A DNA stretch of 64,000 nucleotides from COE1 sp949066965 (GTDB lineage Bacteria > Bacillota > Clostridia > Lachnospirales > Lachnospiraceae): positions 1 through 64,000 of the forward strand of contig CARTDA010000011.1 in assembly GCA_949066965.1 (NCBI GenBank), written 5' to 3'. This document shows, in pieces, positions 43,336 to 53,128 of the stretch. The position numbers were made by a program, and so were the translations under genes. The notes beneath the pieces are model-generated. The model saw only the letters and a program-made list of their open reading frames with translations, was not told where the DNA came from and did not search any database. The first letter of the stretch is position 1. Every line of letters starts with the position of its first letter.

Positions 43336-43636
43336 GGGCGTCCAAATGAAATATGTCAGCAAGCTGACGGACGCCCGGCGCGCGAGTAGTGGAGAAGGTC
43401 GTTCCGCTACTCGATAGCAAGGGCGTCCAAATGAAATATGTCAGCAAGCTGACGGACGCCCGGCGCGCGAGTAGTGGAGAAGGTCGTTCCGCTACTCGAT
43501 AGCAAGGGCGTCCAAATGAAATATGTCAGCAAGCTGACGGACGCCCGGCGCGCGAGTAGTGGAGAAGGTCGTTCCGCTACTCGATAGCAAGGGCGTCCAA
43601 ATGAAATATGTCAGCAAGCTGACGGACGCCCGGCGC
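43336..43636. repeat. 85-bp tandem repeat array (three full units plus a partial fourth)
   Basis: Units start at 43336, 43421, 43506 and 43591; the last stops after 46 bases. The three full copies are identical. Each unit encodes two hairpins. Hairpin 1 has outer arms GGGCGTCC and GGACGCCC and an inner GTCAGCAAGCTGAC, with an 11-base bulge on the left. Hairpin 2 has CGAGTAGTGGA pairing with TCCGCTACTCG. The array therefore reads H1-H2-H1-H2-H1-H2-H1. It lies between HU and rqcP, with no open frame of its own. It is not a CRISPR: there are no unique spacers. Confidence 0.93.
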
Positions 43637-43662
43637 AGGAAGGACAAGAATGGAGGATTATT

Positions 43663-43902
43663 ATGAGACTGGACAAGTATTTAAAGGTATCGCGCATTAT
43701 CAAGAGGCGCACGGTGGCAAACGAGGCATGTGACGCAGGGCGCGTGCTTGTCAATGACAAGCCTGCGAAGGCATCCACAAACGTCAAGGCGGGGGATATC
43801 CTTACCATTCAGTTTGGCAATAAGGACGTCCGCGTGGAAATCCTTGATGTGCAGGAGACGGTCAAAAAAGACGACGCAAAAGAACTTTTCAGATATATTT
43901 AG
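43663..43902 (+). CDS. rqcP: S4-domain RNA-binding protein RqcP
   Basis: This 79-residue protein consists of a single S4 domain (RLDKYLKVSRIIKRRTVANEACDAGRVLVNDKPAKAS, VKAGDILTIQF), as in YabO/RqcP of Bacillus. RqcP assists RqcH in adding C-terminal alanine tails to stalled nascent chains on 50S subunits. ATG 43663 lies behind GGAGG. It is followed by yabP, yabQ and divIC in the order known from Bacillus. The 85-bp repeat array ends 26 bases before the start. Confidence 0.93.
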   Translation: MRLDKYLKVSRIIKRRTVANEACDAGRVLVNDKPAKASTNVKAGDILTIQFGNKDVRVEILDVQETVKKDDAKELFRYI

Positions 43903-43930
43903 AATATCCGTGCCCCTTTTCCCATACTAT
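43902..43930 (+). promoter_or_regulatory. Sigma-E-like promoter before yabP
   Basis: GAATATC (43902-43908), a 14-base spacer and CATACTAT (43923-43930) fit the sporulation sigma-E pattern (KMATATT, 13-15 bases, CATACANT). It overlaps the rqcP stop codon. The yabP and yabQ homologues are sigma-E-dependent in Bacillus. Confidence 0.55.
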
Positions 43931-43970
43931 GTAATGTGTACGTTTTGATATGGGGAAAGGGGCGTCTTTT

Positions 43971-44282
43971 ATGACAGGCAGCGTGGAAAACAGGAATGCA
44001 AATAACAGTGCAGGCATCGGAAAACACCGATTCAGCATGGAACAGCGCCGGGATTGCAAGATAACGGGGGTAGTGGAGGTACATTCCTTCGATGAAAACA
44101 ACATATTGATGGAGACCGTGGACGGGATGCTTTCCATTAAGGGAAATAACCTGCATGTGAGCCGGCTGAACCTGGAAAAGGGAGAGGCAGACGTGGACGG
44201 CAGGGTGGATGCATTTACCTACTCCGAAAAAAGTACACTGGCAAAAAAAGGAGAGGGGCTGCTTACACGCCTGTTTGGTTAA
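43971..44282 (+). CDS. yabP: Sporulation protein YabP
   Basis: ATG 43971 is preferred, with AAAGGGG at 43956-43962 upstream; an in-frame ATG at 43950 lies before that site. The 103 residues contain the YabP-type domain (CKITGVVEVHSFDENNILMETVDGMLSIKGNNLHVSRLNLEKGEADVDGRV is present across residues 28-78). YabP is needed for spore formation in Bacillus through a poorly defined role, with YabQ in the same transcript. Its stop overlaps the start of yabQ (TAATG). Confidence 0.93.
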   Translation: MTGSVENRNANNSAGIGKHRFSMEQRRDCKITGVVEVHSFDENNILMETVDGMLSIKGNNLHVSRLNLEKGEADVDGRVDAFTYSEKSTLAKKGEGLLTRLFG

Positions 44283-44863
44283 TGAGTGCAGATATAATCA
44301 GAGAGTGGAATTTTTGGCTGGCGTCCGTTCTGGCAGGTGCAGGCATGGCATTCCTATACGATATTTTCAGGCTGTTCCGACGTTTGATAAGACATGGCAG
44401 GCTTGCTGTTGACCTTGAGGATATCCTTTACTGGGCAGTCTGCTTTGGCATCAGCTTTGCACTTTTGTACTATGGAAATAATGGTGTGATACGTTTTGCG
44501 GCAGTGATTGGCGCGGCAGTCGGTATGCTTGTCTATGTCGCGACACTGGGGCGTTTTTTTGTCCGGTTCAGCTATGCTGTCATCGACAAAACAATAGGCA
44601 GCTTCTTCCGTATGATAGGGAAGGTCATGCAAAAACTGAAAAAAATGTTGGGTCCGGTGAAAAAAGCCGTTGTAAAATTGCATGATAAAAAAATTCTTTT
44701 TTATCAAAAATGCAGATTGACGTGCAAGACATTTCAGCATAATATTATAATGTGCCGCCAAAAGAAGGCACAGGGAAGAAAGGGGGAAACGAGACATGGC
44801 AAAGCGAAAAAAGAAAAAAGCAAAACGAAGAAGAACGCCGGAGTTCCTCCGCACCAGAAATGA
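44282..44863 (+). CDS. yabQ: Spore cortex biosynthesis protein YabQ
   Basis: This 193-residue membrane protein has about four helices (near 8-28, 45-62, 68-85 and 90-110) and the family motifs AGAGMAFLYDIFRLFRRL and YWAVCFGISFALLYYGNNGVIRF. A basic C-terminal tail of about 80 residues follows. In Bacillus, YabQ is needed for the spore cortex and sits in the outer forespore membrane. Its 3' end overlaps the start of divIC by 68 bases, an unusually long overlap, with the tail's basic codons doubling as divIC leader. Confidence 0.92.
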   Translation: MSADIIREWNFWLASVLAGAGMAFLYDIFRLFRRLIRHGRLAVDLEDILYWAVCFGISFALLYYGNNGVIRFAAVIGAAVGMLVYVATLGRFFVRFSYAVIDKTIGSFFRMIGKVMQKLKKMLGPVKKAVVKLHDKKILFYQKCRLTCKTFQHNIIMCRQKKAQGRKGETRHGKAKKEKSKTKKNAGVPPHQK

Positions 44864-45134
44864 AAACCGCCTTGGCATGACTGTTGCCGTGATTGCCATT
44901 ATGATTATGACCGGCGTTGTCGGTGTCAACTCGATTTCCCTGACGCAGAAGGAACAGCAGTACGCGGCGAGGGAGCGGGAGCTTATGGAGCTGATAGAGG
45001 CAGAGACGGCAAGGGCTGAGGAGCTTGAGGCGTTTGCCACTTACACCAAGACAAAGAAATACGCCGAGGAAGTTGCCAAGGATAAGCTTGGGCTGGTATA
45101 TGAAAATGAGATTATCTTCCAGGAAGCTGATTAG
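44796..45134 (+). CDS. divIC: Septum formation initiator DivIC/FtsB
   Basis: This protein of 112 residues has a very basic N-terminus, one membrane helix (about 27-47), a coiled coil rich in Glu (about 52-90) and the family end motif YAEEVAKDKLGLVYENEIIF. It acts in the FtsL-DivIC-DivIB complex at the division septum. The ATG follows AAAGGGGGAAACGAG, within yabQ. The gene order matches Bacillus. Confidence 0.95.
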   Translation: MAKRKKKKAKRRRTPEFLRTRNENRLGMTVAVIAIMIMTGVVGVNSISLTQKEQQYAARERELMELIEAETARAEELEAFATYTKTKKYAEEVAKDKLGLVYENEIIFQEAD

Positions 45135-45152
45135 GAACTGATTCGTATATGC

Positions 45153-45202
45153 ACCGCTATTGGACTTGGGGAGTGTCCCTTATCCTGTGGCGGTTCTTTT
45201 TT
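45153..45202 (+). terminator. Rho-independent terminator after divIC
   Basis: ACCGC (45153-45157) pairs with GCGGT (45190-45194), with an inner GGAC/GTCC, followed by CTTTTTT. Confidence 0.7.
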
Positions 45203-45266
45203 CATGCACAGCCCCATGCGAAGATATCGATTATTGTCAATAAAAAATCAGAAAACAGTGCACAAG

Positions 45267-45300
45267 TTTGACAAAAAATGATGGGACACCCTTTTATACT
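45267..45300 (+). promoter_or_regulatory. Spo0A-type promoter of the SpoIIE-like gene
   Basis: TTGACA (45268-45273) and TATACT (45295-45300) are 21 bases apart, far beyond the normal 17. TTTGACAAA (45267-45275) is the exact reverse complement of the 0A-box consensus TTTGTCRAA and overlaps the -35. Bacillus spoIIE and spoIIG promoters have the same overlong spacers and overlapping 0A boxes. Control by phosphorylated Spo0A is therefore likely. Confidence 0.75.
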
Positions 45301-45339
45301 ATAATGAAAGCAGCATAATACATTTAGGGGAGGTCTAAG

Positions 45340-46608
45340 ATGATGTTAAAGGTCAGGGCACCAAAAATTGGAATATTCGGCGCCTCAAAAGAGGCGGAAA
45401 ATAAATCGGGCATTGTAGAGGGTTATCTGTTTAACGGTTATAGCAAGAGAAAGCTGTACTGCCTGGCAGAGACGTATGAGGAGCTGGCAAAGCTCTACCG
45501 CGGGATTCCGGATGAGGCCGGCATCTGCGACGACAGAAAGGACATGCTTTACCAGAAGCAGCTTCAGGAGACCAAGGAGGTGTTCGCAAACCACCTGGAC
45601 GAGATATCAGGCGCTTTTACGGACGTGGCAGACACGGTTGTGCATGTCAGCCTGCCCATGGAGCATAAGAGAAAGGCACTGATGCAGTATCTGCGCAGAC
45701 AGGGAATTGTGGTGCGCGAGATGATATTTATAGAGGGCGGCATGGCAGGCGGTTATGGAAACATGATGGATGGCCATCCCGGAAACAGGATTAGCATCGA
45801 GGCGCGGGTCATAGGCAGGCATACGGTGTCCGCAAGCGTGCTCGGGGACTATCTGTCTGTTTTTTACAACAGGAAGCTGGTAGTGTCGGGCGAGAGTGCG
45901 CAGGTGATTGAGCGCGGATTCAACACATTTATATATGAAGACGAGCCGCGGTATACCGTGATTAGCGCGATATCAAGGGCAGTCAGGGAAGATGAAAAAA
46001 TTTCAGGTGACAATTTCTCGATGGAGGAATATAATCAGAGTCAGGTCGTTGTGATGATAGCGGACGGCATGGGGAGCGGTGCGCAGGCGTGCAAGGACAG
46101 TCAGGCAGTCATTGAGTTTATGGAGCGTTTTCTGGAAGCAGGATTTCAGAAAGAAAAGGCATTTGCGATGGTGAACAGCGCGATTGCCTCGCAGAATGCG
46201 GGCGGTAACCTCACGACGCTGGATGTCTGCGCCGTCAACCTGCTGACAGGCGATGCCGAGTTTATCAAGGCAGGCGCCGCGCCAAGCTATGTCAAGCGCG
46301 GAAACCGTGTGGACGAGGTGGCGGCGGACACGCTTCCGCTCGGCAGCATGGAGGAGCTTAGCCCCATGACACAGGTTTTGAAGCTTGCCGACACGGACAT
46401 GCTGATTATGGTGTCCGACGGTATTTCGGATGCGGTAGACATGGAATCGGCAGGCAGGCTCAGGGAACTGATTTCCAAGACGAATATAGCAAATCCAAAG
46501 GAGATGTCGGATTATATTCTCCAGTGCGCAATCAACTGCCAGGGCGGACGCATCAGGGACGACATGACAGTGCTGGCCTGTATGATGAAAAAACGCATGG
46601 ATTTTTGA
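45340..46608 (+). CDS. SpoIIE-family PP2C phosphatase without membrane domain
   Basis: The 422 residues have no membrane helices. An N-terminal ~200-residue region resembles the central region of SpoIIE. A PP2C/SpoIIE phosphatase domain follows (about 205-420) with metal-binding aspartates in VMIADGMGSGAQA, LDVCAVNLLTGDAEFIKAGAAPSY, IMVSDGISDAV and RDDMTVL. Bacillus SpoIIE is about 827 residues with ten membrane helices; here they are absent, and no upstream open frame could supply them. The gene stands where spoIIE belongs (divIC-spoIIE-tilS-hpt-ftsH). It should dephosphorylate SpoIIAA to activate sigma-F. Confidence 0.88.
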   Translation: MMLKVRAPKIGIFGASKEAENKSGIVEGYLFNGYSKRKLYCLAETYEELAKLYRGIPDEAGICDDRKDMLYQKQLQETKEVFANHLDEISGAFTDVADTVVHVSLPMEHKRKALMQYLRRQGIVVREMIFIEGGMAGGYGNMMDGHPGNRISIEARVIGRHTVSASVLGDYLSVFYNRKLVVSGESAQVIERGFNTFIYEDEPRYTVISAISRAVREDEKISGDNFSMEEYNQSQVVVMIADGMGSGAQACKDSQAVIEFMERFLEAGFQKEKAFAMVNSAIASQNAGGNLTTLDVCAVNLLTGDAEFIKAGAAPSYVKRGNRVDEVAADTLPLGSMEELSPMTQVLKLADTDMLIMVSDGISDAVDMESAGRLRELISKTNIANPKEMSDYILQCAINCQGGRIRDDMTVLACMMKKRMDF

Positions 46609-46630
46609 AGGCGTACAAGGGGGGATACAA

Positions 46631-48097
46631 ATGATAAACAGGGTGATACGGTATATCAGGGAGTACCATATGATTGACGAGGGGGACTGCGTCGTGGCGG
46701 GGGTATCCGGCGGCGCTGATTCTGTATGTCTTTTTATCATGCTCCTGGAAATCAGCAAAGTGATTCCCATGGAAATCAGGGTGGTGCACGTCAACCACCT
46801 GATACGGTCAGATGCCGCAGCAGACGCCATGTACGTGGAACAGCTCTGCCGCGCAAACGGCATTGCGTTCACGCTCGTCGAGGAGGATGTGGAAGCGCTG
46901 GCAGGAACACTCCGCCTTTCCACTGAGGAGGCAGGGCGCAACGTGCGGTATGCGGCATTTTACAGGGAACTTGGTGACAGGAAGGGCAGGATTGCCATTG
47001 CACACAACAAAAATGACAGCTGTGAGACATTCCTGTTTCATTTGTTCCGCGGAACCGCGCTCAAGGGCCTGACAGGAATCCCGCCTGTGCGGGATAAGGT
47101 CATCCGGCCGCTGCTCTGCCTTGAGCGAAGTGAAATTGAGGCATTTTTACAGGGGAGAGGGATAAGATATTGTATAGACAGCACGAATTTGGAGGATAAT
47201 TATTCAAGGAACATCATACGCCGCCACATACTGGCGGCAGCGGTGAAGGAAATCAGTCCGGCAGCCATAAACCACATCAGCAATGCATGCGCGCGGGTAA
47301 GCGAGGCATATGATTTGATAGAGGACATCACAAGGCAGGGTTACCATGCCTGCGTGCGTGTCATTACAGAGACTGGAAATATAACGAAATATCACATTGA
47401 CAGGGAACAGTTTTTCCTGCTCCATGCCACGATACAGGGATATGTGGTAATGGAGGTCCTGTCAGACGCGGCAGGAGGCAGGAGGAACCTGGAGGCAGTC
47501 CATGTCGGACAGGTGTGCGCGCTTATGAACAGGCAGTGCGGAAAAGAGGTCATACTACCGTATAATCTGTGCGCAAAGCGTGATTATACAGGAGTCTGCA
47601 TTTACAGGGTGGCAGAAAAGCTGCCACAGGAGACTGCCTTACATGAAGTTATGGTAACGCAGGAGATGGTTACGGCGCTCAGGACAGGTGAGCGGATAGA
47701 AATTATACTCAATTCACACCAAAAAATCAGTGCTACATTTGTGACAAACACCGATATTGGTGCGGATATGCAAAATATTCCACAAAAAAAGTATACGAAA
47801 TGGATAGATTATGATAAAATAAAAAATAGTATTGTCATAAGAACCCGCAGACAGGGCGATTATCTGACAGTAAATGCAATGAATCAGCGCAGAACCCTGA
47901 AAAAGTATTTTATTGATCATAAAATACCGCAGGAAGAGCGGGGACGTACCTGGCTTGTGGCTGATGGCAGCCATGTGGTCTGGGTTGTGGGACAGCGGAT
48001 CAGCAGTCACTATAAAATCAGTGAAAACACCACAAGGATATTATGTCTTACATTTGAGGATGAAGAGCAGCAGGCGGGGGAATGCGCAGGACACTAA
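46631..48097 (+). CDS. tilS: tRNA(Ile)-lysidine synthase
   Basis: This 488-residue enzyme has the PP-loop ATP-binding motif VSGGADS near residue 25. Other TilS motifs are HVNHLIRSDAAADA, HNKNDSCETFLFHLFRGTALKGLTGI, IDSTNLEDNYSRNIIRRHI and, near the C-terminus, RTRRQGDYLTVNAMNQRRTLKKYFIDHKIP (seen in two parts). It modifies the wobble cytidine of tRNA(Ile) CAU to lysidine and is essential. ATG 46631 lies behind AAGGGGGG, 22 bases after spoIIE. The gene is followed by hpt in the conserved order. Confidence 0.96.
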   Translation: MINRVIRYIREYHMIDEGDCVVAGVSGGADSVCLFIMLLEISKVIPMEIRVVHVNHLIRSDAAADAMYVEQLCRANGIAFTLVEEDVEALAGTLRLSTEEAGRNVRYAAFYRELGDRKGRIAIAHNKNDSCETFLFHLFRGTALKGLTGIPPVRDKVIRPLLCLERSEIEAFLQGRGIRYCIDSTNLEDNYSRNIIRRHILAAAVKEISPAAINHISNACARVSEAYDLIEDITRQGYHACVRVITETGNITKYHIDREQFFLLHATIQGYVVMEVLSDAAGGRRNLEAVHVGQVCALMNRQCGKEVILPYNLCAKRDYTGVCIYRVAEKLPQETALHEVMVTQEMVTALRTGERIEIILNSHQKISATFVTNTDIGADMQNIPQKKYTKWIDYDKIKNSIVIRTRRQGDYLTVNAMNQRRTLKKYFIDHKIPQEERGRTWLVADGSHVVWVVGQRISSHYKISENTTRILCLTFEDEEQQAGECAGH

Positions 48098-48109
48098 GGA
48101 GGAACAAAA

Positions 48110-48634
48110 ATGGCTGAAAAAATCAGGGTCTTGTTGACGGAGGACGAGGTGGATGCCCGAATCAAACAGATAGGCGACGAGATAAGCCGCGACTATGAAG
48201 GCAGGCAGGTTCACCTTGTATGCGTGCTCAAGGGCGGCAGCTTTTTTATGTGTGAGCTCGCAAAGCGCATTACCGTACCGGTATCGCTGGATTTCATGTC
48301 CGTCTCAAGCTATGGCGGCAGCACGAAGTCGAGCGGGATTGTCAAGATTGTCAAGGACTTGGATGAACCGCTTCATGACAAGGATGTCATCGTGGTGGAG
48401 GATATTGTGGATTCGGGGCGCACACTGAGCTATCTGCTTGAGCTTCTGGGACAGCGCGGACCAAGGAGCATGAAGCTTTGTACGCTGCTGGATAAACCTG
48501 ACAGACGTGTGGTAGACGTAAAAGTGGACTATAAGGGCTTTGAGATACCGGATGCGTTTGTCGTGGGTTACGGTCTTGATTATGACCAGTGTTACCGGAA
48601 CCTGCCATATATCGGTGTGGTTGAACTGGAATAG
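48110..48634 (+). CDS. hpt: Hypoxanthine-guanine phosphoribosyltransferase
   Basis: The 174 residues carry the PRPP-binding motif VIVVEDIVDSGRTLSYL and other family features (LVCVLKGGSFFMCELAKRI, SYGGSTKSSGIVKI, PDAFVVGYGLDYDQCYRNLPYIGVV). It salvages hypoxanthine and guanine. ATG 48110 follows AGGAGG, 12 bases after tilS, so the two form an operon. In Bacillus, TilS and HprT regulate ftsH together from the same neighbourhood. Confidence 0.97.
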   Translation: MAEKIRVLLTEDEVDARIKQIGDEISRDYEGRQVHLVCVLKGGSFFMCELAKRITVPVSLDFMSVSSYGGSTKSSGIVKIVKDLDEPLHDKDVIVVEDIVDSGRTLSYLLELLGQRGPRSMKLCTLLDKPDRRVVDVKVDYKGFEIPDAFVVGYGLDYDQCYRNLPYIGVVELE

Positions 48635-48704
48635 GGAAATCCTTCCGTATTGATAGAGGATAAGGAACGGTTCCTGATGATATAGATTAGTGAGGAGACA
48701 GAAA

Positions 48705-50510
<1,806 letters not shown>

Positions 50511-50513
50511 AAG

Positions 50514-50557
50514 AAAGGCTGCCGTGAAACGGGAAATCCTGTTTCACGGCAGCCTTT
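50514..50557 (+). terminator. Strong hairpin after ftsH
   Basis: AAAGGCTGCCGTGAAAC (50514-50530) pairs perfectly with GTTTCACGGCAGCCTTT (50541-50557). The T-tract is short (TTT), but the 17-bp stem and position make termination likely. Confidence 0.8.
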
Positions 50558-50884
50558 CAATGTATTCCTTTTCTTTAATCTGCGCGTAGATTTATACAAA
50601 TTATCAGTATGGCATATCATATCTCATTTCAGGAGACAGAAAATAACTTATCGTCACAATTGTCCAATAATTAGCTTTAATAAAGTAATAAGTATATAAC
50701 GACATAAAAGTATTATTGTGCATATCACACAAATATACAAAAGGAAGTTTGTCTAATTGTCTAAAATGCATAATATAATCAATTATAGGATATTTTTATC
50801 AATAAAATAAAGTGCAAAAGTTCATAAATAGTTTATAATTAAGTTACTTAACAAACGCTAAAAAATTACTTAATAAATAGTTAT
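50558..50884. other. AT-rich gene-free leader of the GH26 locus
   Basis: This stretch is very AT-rich. TATAAT-like -10 sequences occur at 50774-50779 and 50834-50839 but without good -35 partners. Expression may therefore need an activator. I see no gene or RNA element. Confidence 0.5.
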
Positions 50885-50923
50885 AATTCAAAAGTAAAAT
50901 ATTTTAGATTTTACTTTTGAATT
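50885..50923. promoter_or_regulatory. Perfect 16-bp inverted repeat before the GH26 gene
   Basis: AATTCAAAAGTAAAAT (50885-50900) and ATTTTACTTTTGAATT (50908-50923) flank a 7-base loop. The repeat ends 32 bases before the start codon. It could be an operator or leader hairpin controlling the whole locus. Confidence 0.65.
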
Positions 50924-50955
50924 ACTAAAAAATGTTAAAAAGGTATTGTGGGAAT

Positions 50956-52458
50956 ATGGAAAGAAAGAGATTAACGGCATTGCTCCTGGCAGCAGCAGTC
51001 GCGTCACAGGCAGCGGGATGCCAAAACGCATCTTCAGGGCAGTCCGGTAAGGATGAGAACCAAAATGAAGGGAAACCCACCATTGAAGTTGTGGGAACCT
51101 ATGAGGCGGAAGCTGCACAGCTGAACGGAAAAGTGAAGGCTTCTGAAGCCTCGGAACCGGGGTACGTATCAGGATTTGAGAATGATGATGACAGCTGTAC
51201 CTTTCAGGTTGCAATTGAGACGGAAGGCTTTTATGACCTTCATTTTATCAGCGCGGCAGAGGGCGGATACAAGGAAAACTATGTCCTTGTCGATGGAAAC
51301 AGCGCGGGCACGATGGCAACGGAATCCGAGACGTTTGCAGATTCCGTGATTTCAAGGGTTTACCTGACACCGGGCGCGCACGATATTGCGGTGTCGAAAT
51401 ACTGGGGATGGATTAAGCTGGATAAACTCGTGGTGCAGACATCGGAACCGATTGACGAGCGCATTTATCAGGTGTCGTCAGAGCTTGTCAACAAGAATGC
51501 GACCGACGAGGCAAAGCGCCTGATGCGTTACCTTGCGGATACCTACGGAAAGAATGTCCTGTCCGGCCAGTACTGCGACCAGGGGCAGTTTGGCAAGGAG
51601 ATGGCTGTCATCAAGAAAGCCACGGGAAAATATCCGGCGGTGCTCGGACTTGACTTTATTGAGTACTCTCCCTCGCGCGCGGCAAACGGCAGTGAAAGCC
51701 ATGCGACGGAGCATGCCATCCAGTTCTGGGAAAACGGCGGCATTGTCACATTCTGCTGGCACTGGAATGTGCCTGAAAAGTATCTGGAGGATATCTGGTG
51801 GAAAGGCTTTAATACGGAATCTGTCAGCATTGACCTCGAAAAGATTATGAACGGTGAGGATGAGGAGGGCTACAACCTCCTGATGACGGATATAGATGCA
51901 ATCGCGGCGCAGCTTCTGGTATTGCAGGAGGCAGGGGTTCCGGTGCTGTGGCGGCCGCTCCATGAGGCATCAGGCGGCTGGTTCTGGTGGGGCGCAAGCG
52001 GCCCGGAGGCATATAAAAAGCTATACATAGTATTGTATGAAAAGCTGACCAACGAGTATGGACTCAATAATCTGATATGGATATGGAACGGTCAGGACAA
52101 GGAATGGTACCCGGGTGATGAATACGTGGACATAATCGGGGAGGACATTTATCCGGGAGAACAGGTTTACGGCTCACAGGTCAACAAGTATCTTGAGGCG
52201 GTGCAGTACACACCAGACACAAAAATGACAGTATTGTCAGAAAATGGCTGCGTGCCGGATCCGGAGCTTCTGGTGCGGGACGGCGCCATGTGGGGATTTT
52301 TCTGTACCTGGGGCGGGGAGTTTGTCGCAAAGGATGCATCCATTTATGCCCTGAGTGAGCAGTACACCGAGAAGGCAATGCTCCAGAAGGCATATGACAG
52401 CGAGCTTGTCATCACGCTCGACGAGCTGCCGGATTTAAAGACATATCCAATAGATTGA
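50956..52458 (+). CDS. GH26 beta-mannanase lipoprotein with CBM35-like module
   Basis: ATG 50956 gives a typical lipoprotein signal ending at Cys22 (ASQAAGC); the in-frame ATG at 50932 is an alternative. The 500-residue protein has a CBM35-like module at about 50-165 (YEAEAAQLNG, WGWIKLDKLVV). The GH26 barrel (about 175-495) has acid/base Glu337 in RPLHEASGGWFWWG and nucleophile Glu429 in VLSENG. GH26 enzymes cut beta-1,4-mannan and related glycans. It is anchored outside the membrane at the head of a transport locus, so it feeds oligosaccharides to the importer encoded downstream. Confidence 0.93.
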   Translation: MERKRLTALLLAAAVASQAAGCQNASSGQSGKDENQNEGKPTIEVVGTYEAEAAQLNGKVKASEASEPGYVSGFENDDDSCTFQVAIETEGFYDLHFISAAEGGYKENYVLVDGNSAGTMATESETFADSVISRVYLTPGAHDIAVSKYWGWIKLDKLVVQTSEPIDERIYQVSSELVNKNATDEAKRLMRYLADTYGKNVLSGQYCDQGQFGKEMAVIKKATGKYPAVLGLDFIEYSPSRAANGSESHATEHAIQFWENGGIVTFCWHWNVPEKYLEDIWWKGFNTESVSIDLEKIMNGEDEEGYNLLMTDIDAIAAQLLVLQEAGVPVLWRPLHEASGGWFWWGASGPEAYKKLYIVLYEKLTNEYGLNNLIWIWNGQDKEWYPGDEYVDIIGEDIYPGEQVYGSQVNKYLEAVQYTPDTKMTVLSENGCVPDPELLVRDGAMWGFFCTWGGEFVAKDASIYALSEQYTEKAMLQKAYDSELVITLDELPDLKTYPID

Positions 52459-52470
52459 GAGAGGGAAGCT

Positions 52471-53115
52471 ATGAAAGGTCTTTTATCATTTGAAGGTCCC
52501 GTGATACAGTTTTTTCACAAGACAGGGGAGGTTATCATTGCAACGATGCTGTTCCTCCTGTTCTGTGTGCCAGTCGTAACGGCGGGGGCTTCTGTCACTT
52601 CTTTGTACTATTCCGTCATCAAGAGTGTCCGCAGGGAGCGCGGGTATGTCACATCAGAGTTTATGCGTTCCCTGAAGCGTACACTGGGAAAAGGAGTCAT
52701 CCTGACGGTGGGGATGCTTGCCTGGTTCGGCGTCCTGATACTTGGACGGATGCGGTCAGGCGGGCACATGGCACTGGCGTACAGTGCGCTGATTGCCGTA
52801 AGTGTCTGTGTATCGGTATACATTTTTCCGGTTTTATCACGTTTTGATATGAAGCTTGCAGGAATTATCAGGCTGTCCTTTGTGATGAGCATACGCTACA
52901 TTTACTACACGATACCAATTATCGCAGGGACGGTTCTGCTTGCATGGCTTCAGTACTTTTATCTGCCAATGCCCTGTATCTTATTGCTTCCGGGGGCATG
53001 GTGCTATGCGGTCACGTTTATGATGGAGAGAGCGCTGCTGGGCTATATGCCGGCAAAAGAGGAAGCAGAAAAAAATGACCAGGGTGGTGTGACAGACACC
53101 TGGTACTACGAATAA
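52471..53115 (+). CDS. YesL family (DUF624) membrane protein
   Basis: This 214-residue protein has about five membrane helices (near 20-42, 73-92, 97-118, 133-155 and 160-185). Its N-terminal signature (FEGPVIQFFHKTGEVIIATMLFLLFCVPVVTAGASVTSLYY in segments) is that of YesL proteins, which regularly sit in polysaccharide uptake operons in Firmicutes without a known function. ATG 52471 follows GAGAGGG, 12 bases after the GH26 gene. It is followed by the binding protein. Confidence 0.9.
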   Translation: MKGLLSFEGPVIQFFHKTGEVIIATMLFLLFCVPVVTAGASVTSLYYSVIKSVRRERGYVTSEFMRSLKRTLGKGVILTVGMLAWFGVLILGRMRSGGHMALAYSALIAVSVCVSVYIFPVLSRFDMKLAGIIRLSFVMSIRYIYYTIPIIAGTVLLAWLQYFYLPMPCILLLPGAWCYAVTFMMERALLGYMPAKEEAEKNDQGGVTDTWYYE

Positions 53116-53128
53116 GGAGGGCGAAAAA

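Noticed and set aside
43336..43636. CRISPR array
   Set aside because: Units are 85 bp and wholly identical with no unique spacers, and no cas genes are nearby.
45300..45305. TATAAT as the -10 of the SpoIIE promoter
   Set aside because: It would be 26 bases from the -35; TATACT at 45295 gives the 21-base spacing known for Spo0A-controlled promoters.
50840..50860. Catabolite-responsive cre site near AACAAACGCTAAAAA
   Set aside because: It lacks the inverted symmetry and several conserved positions of cre sites.
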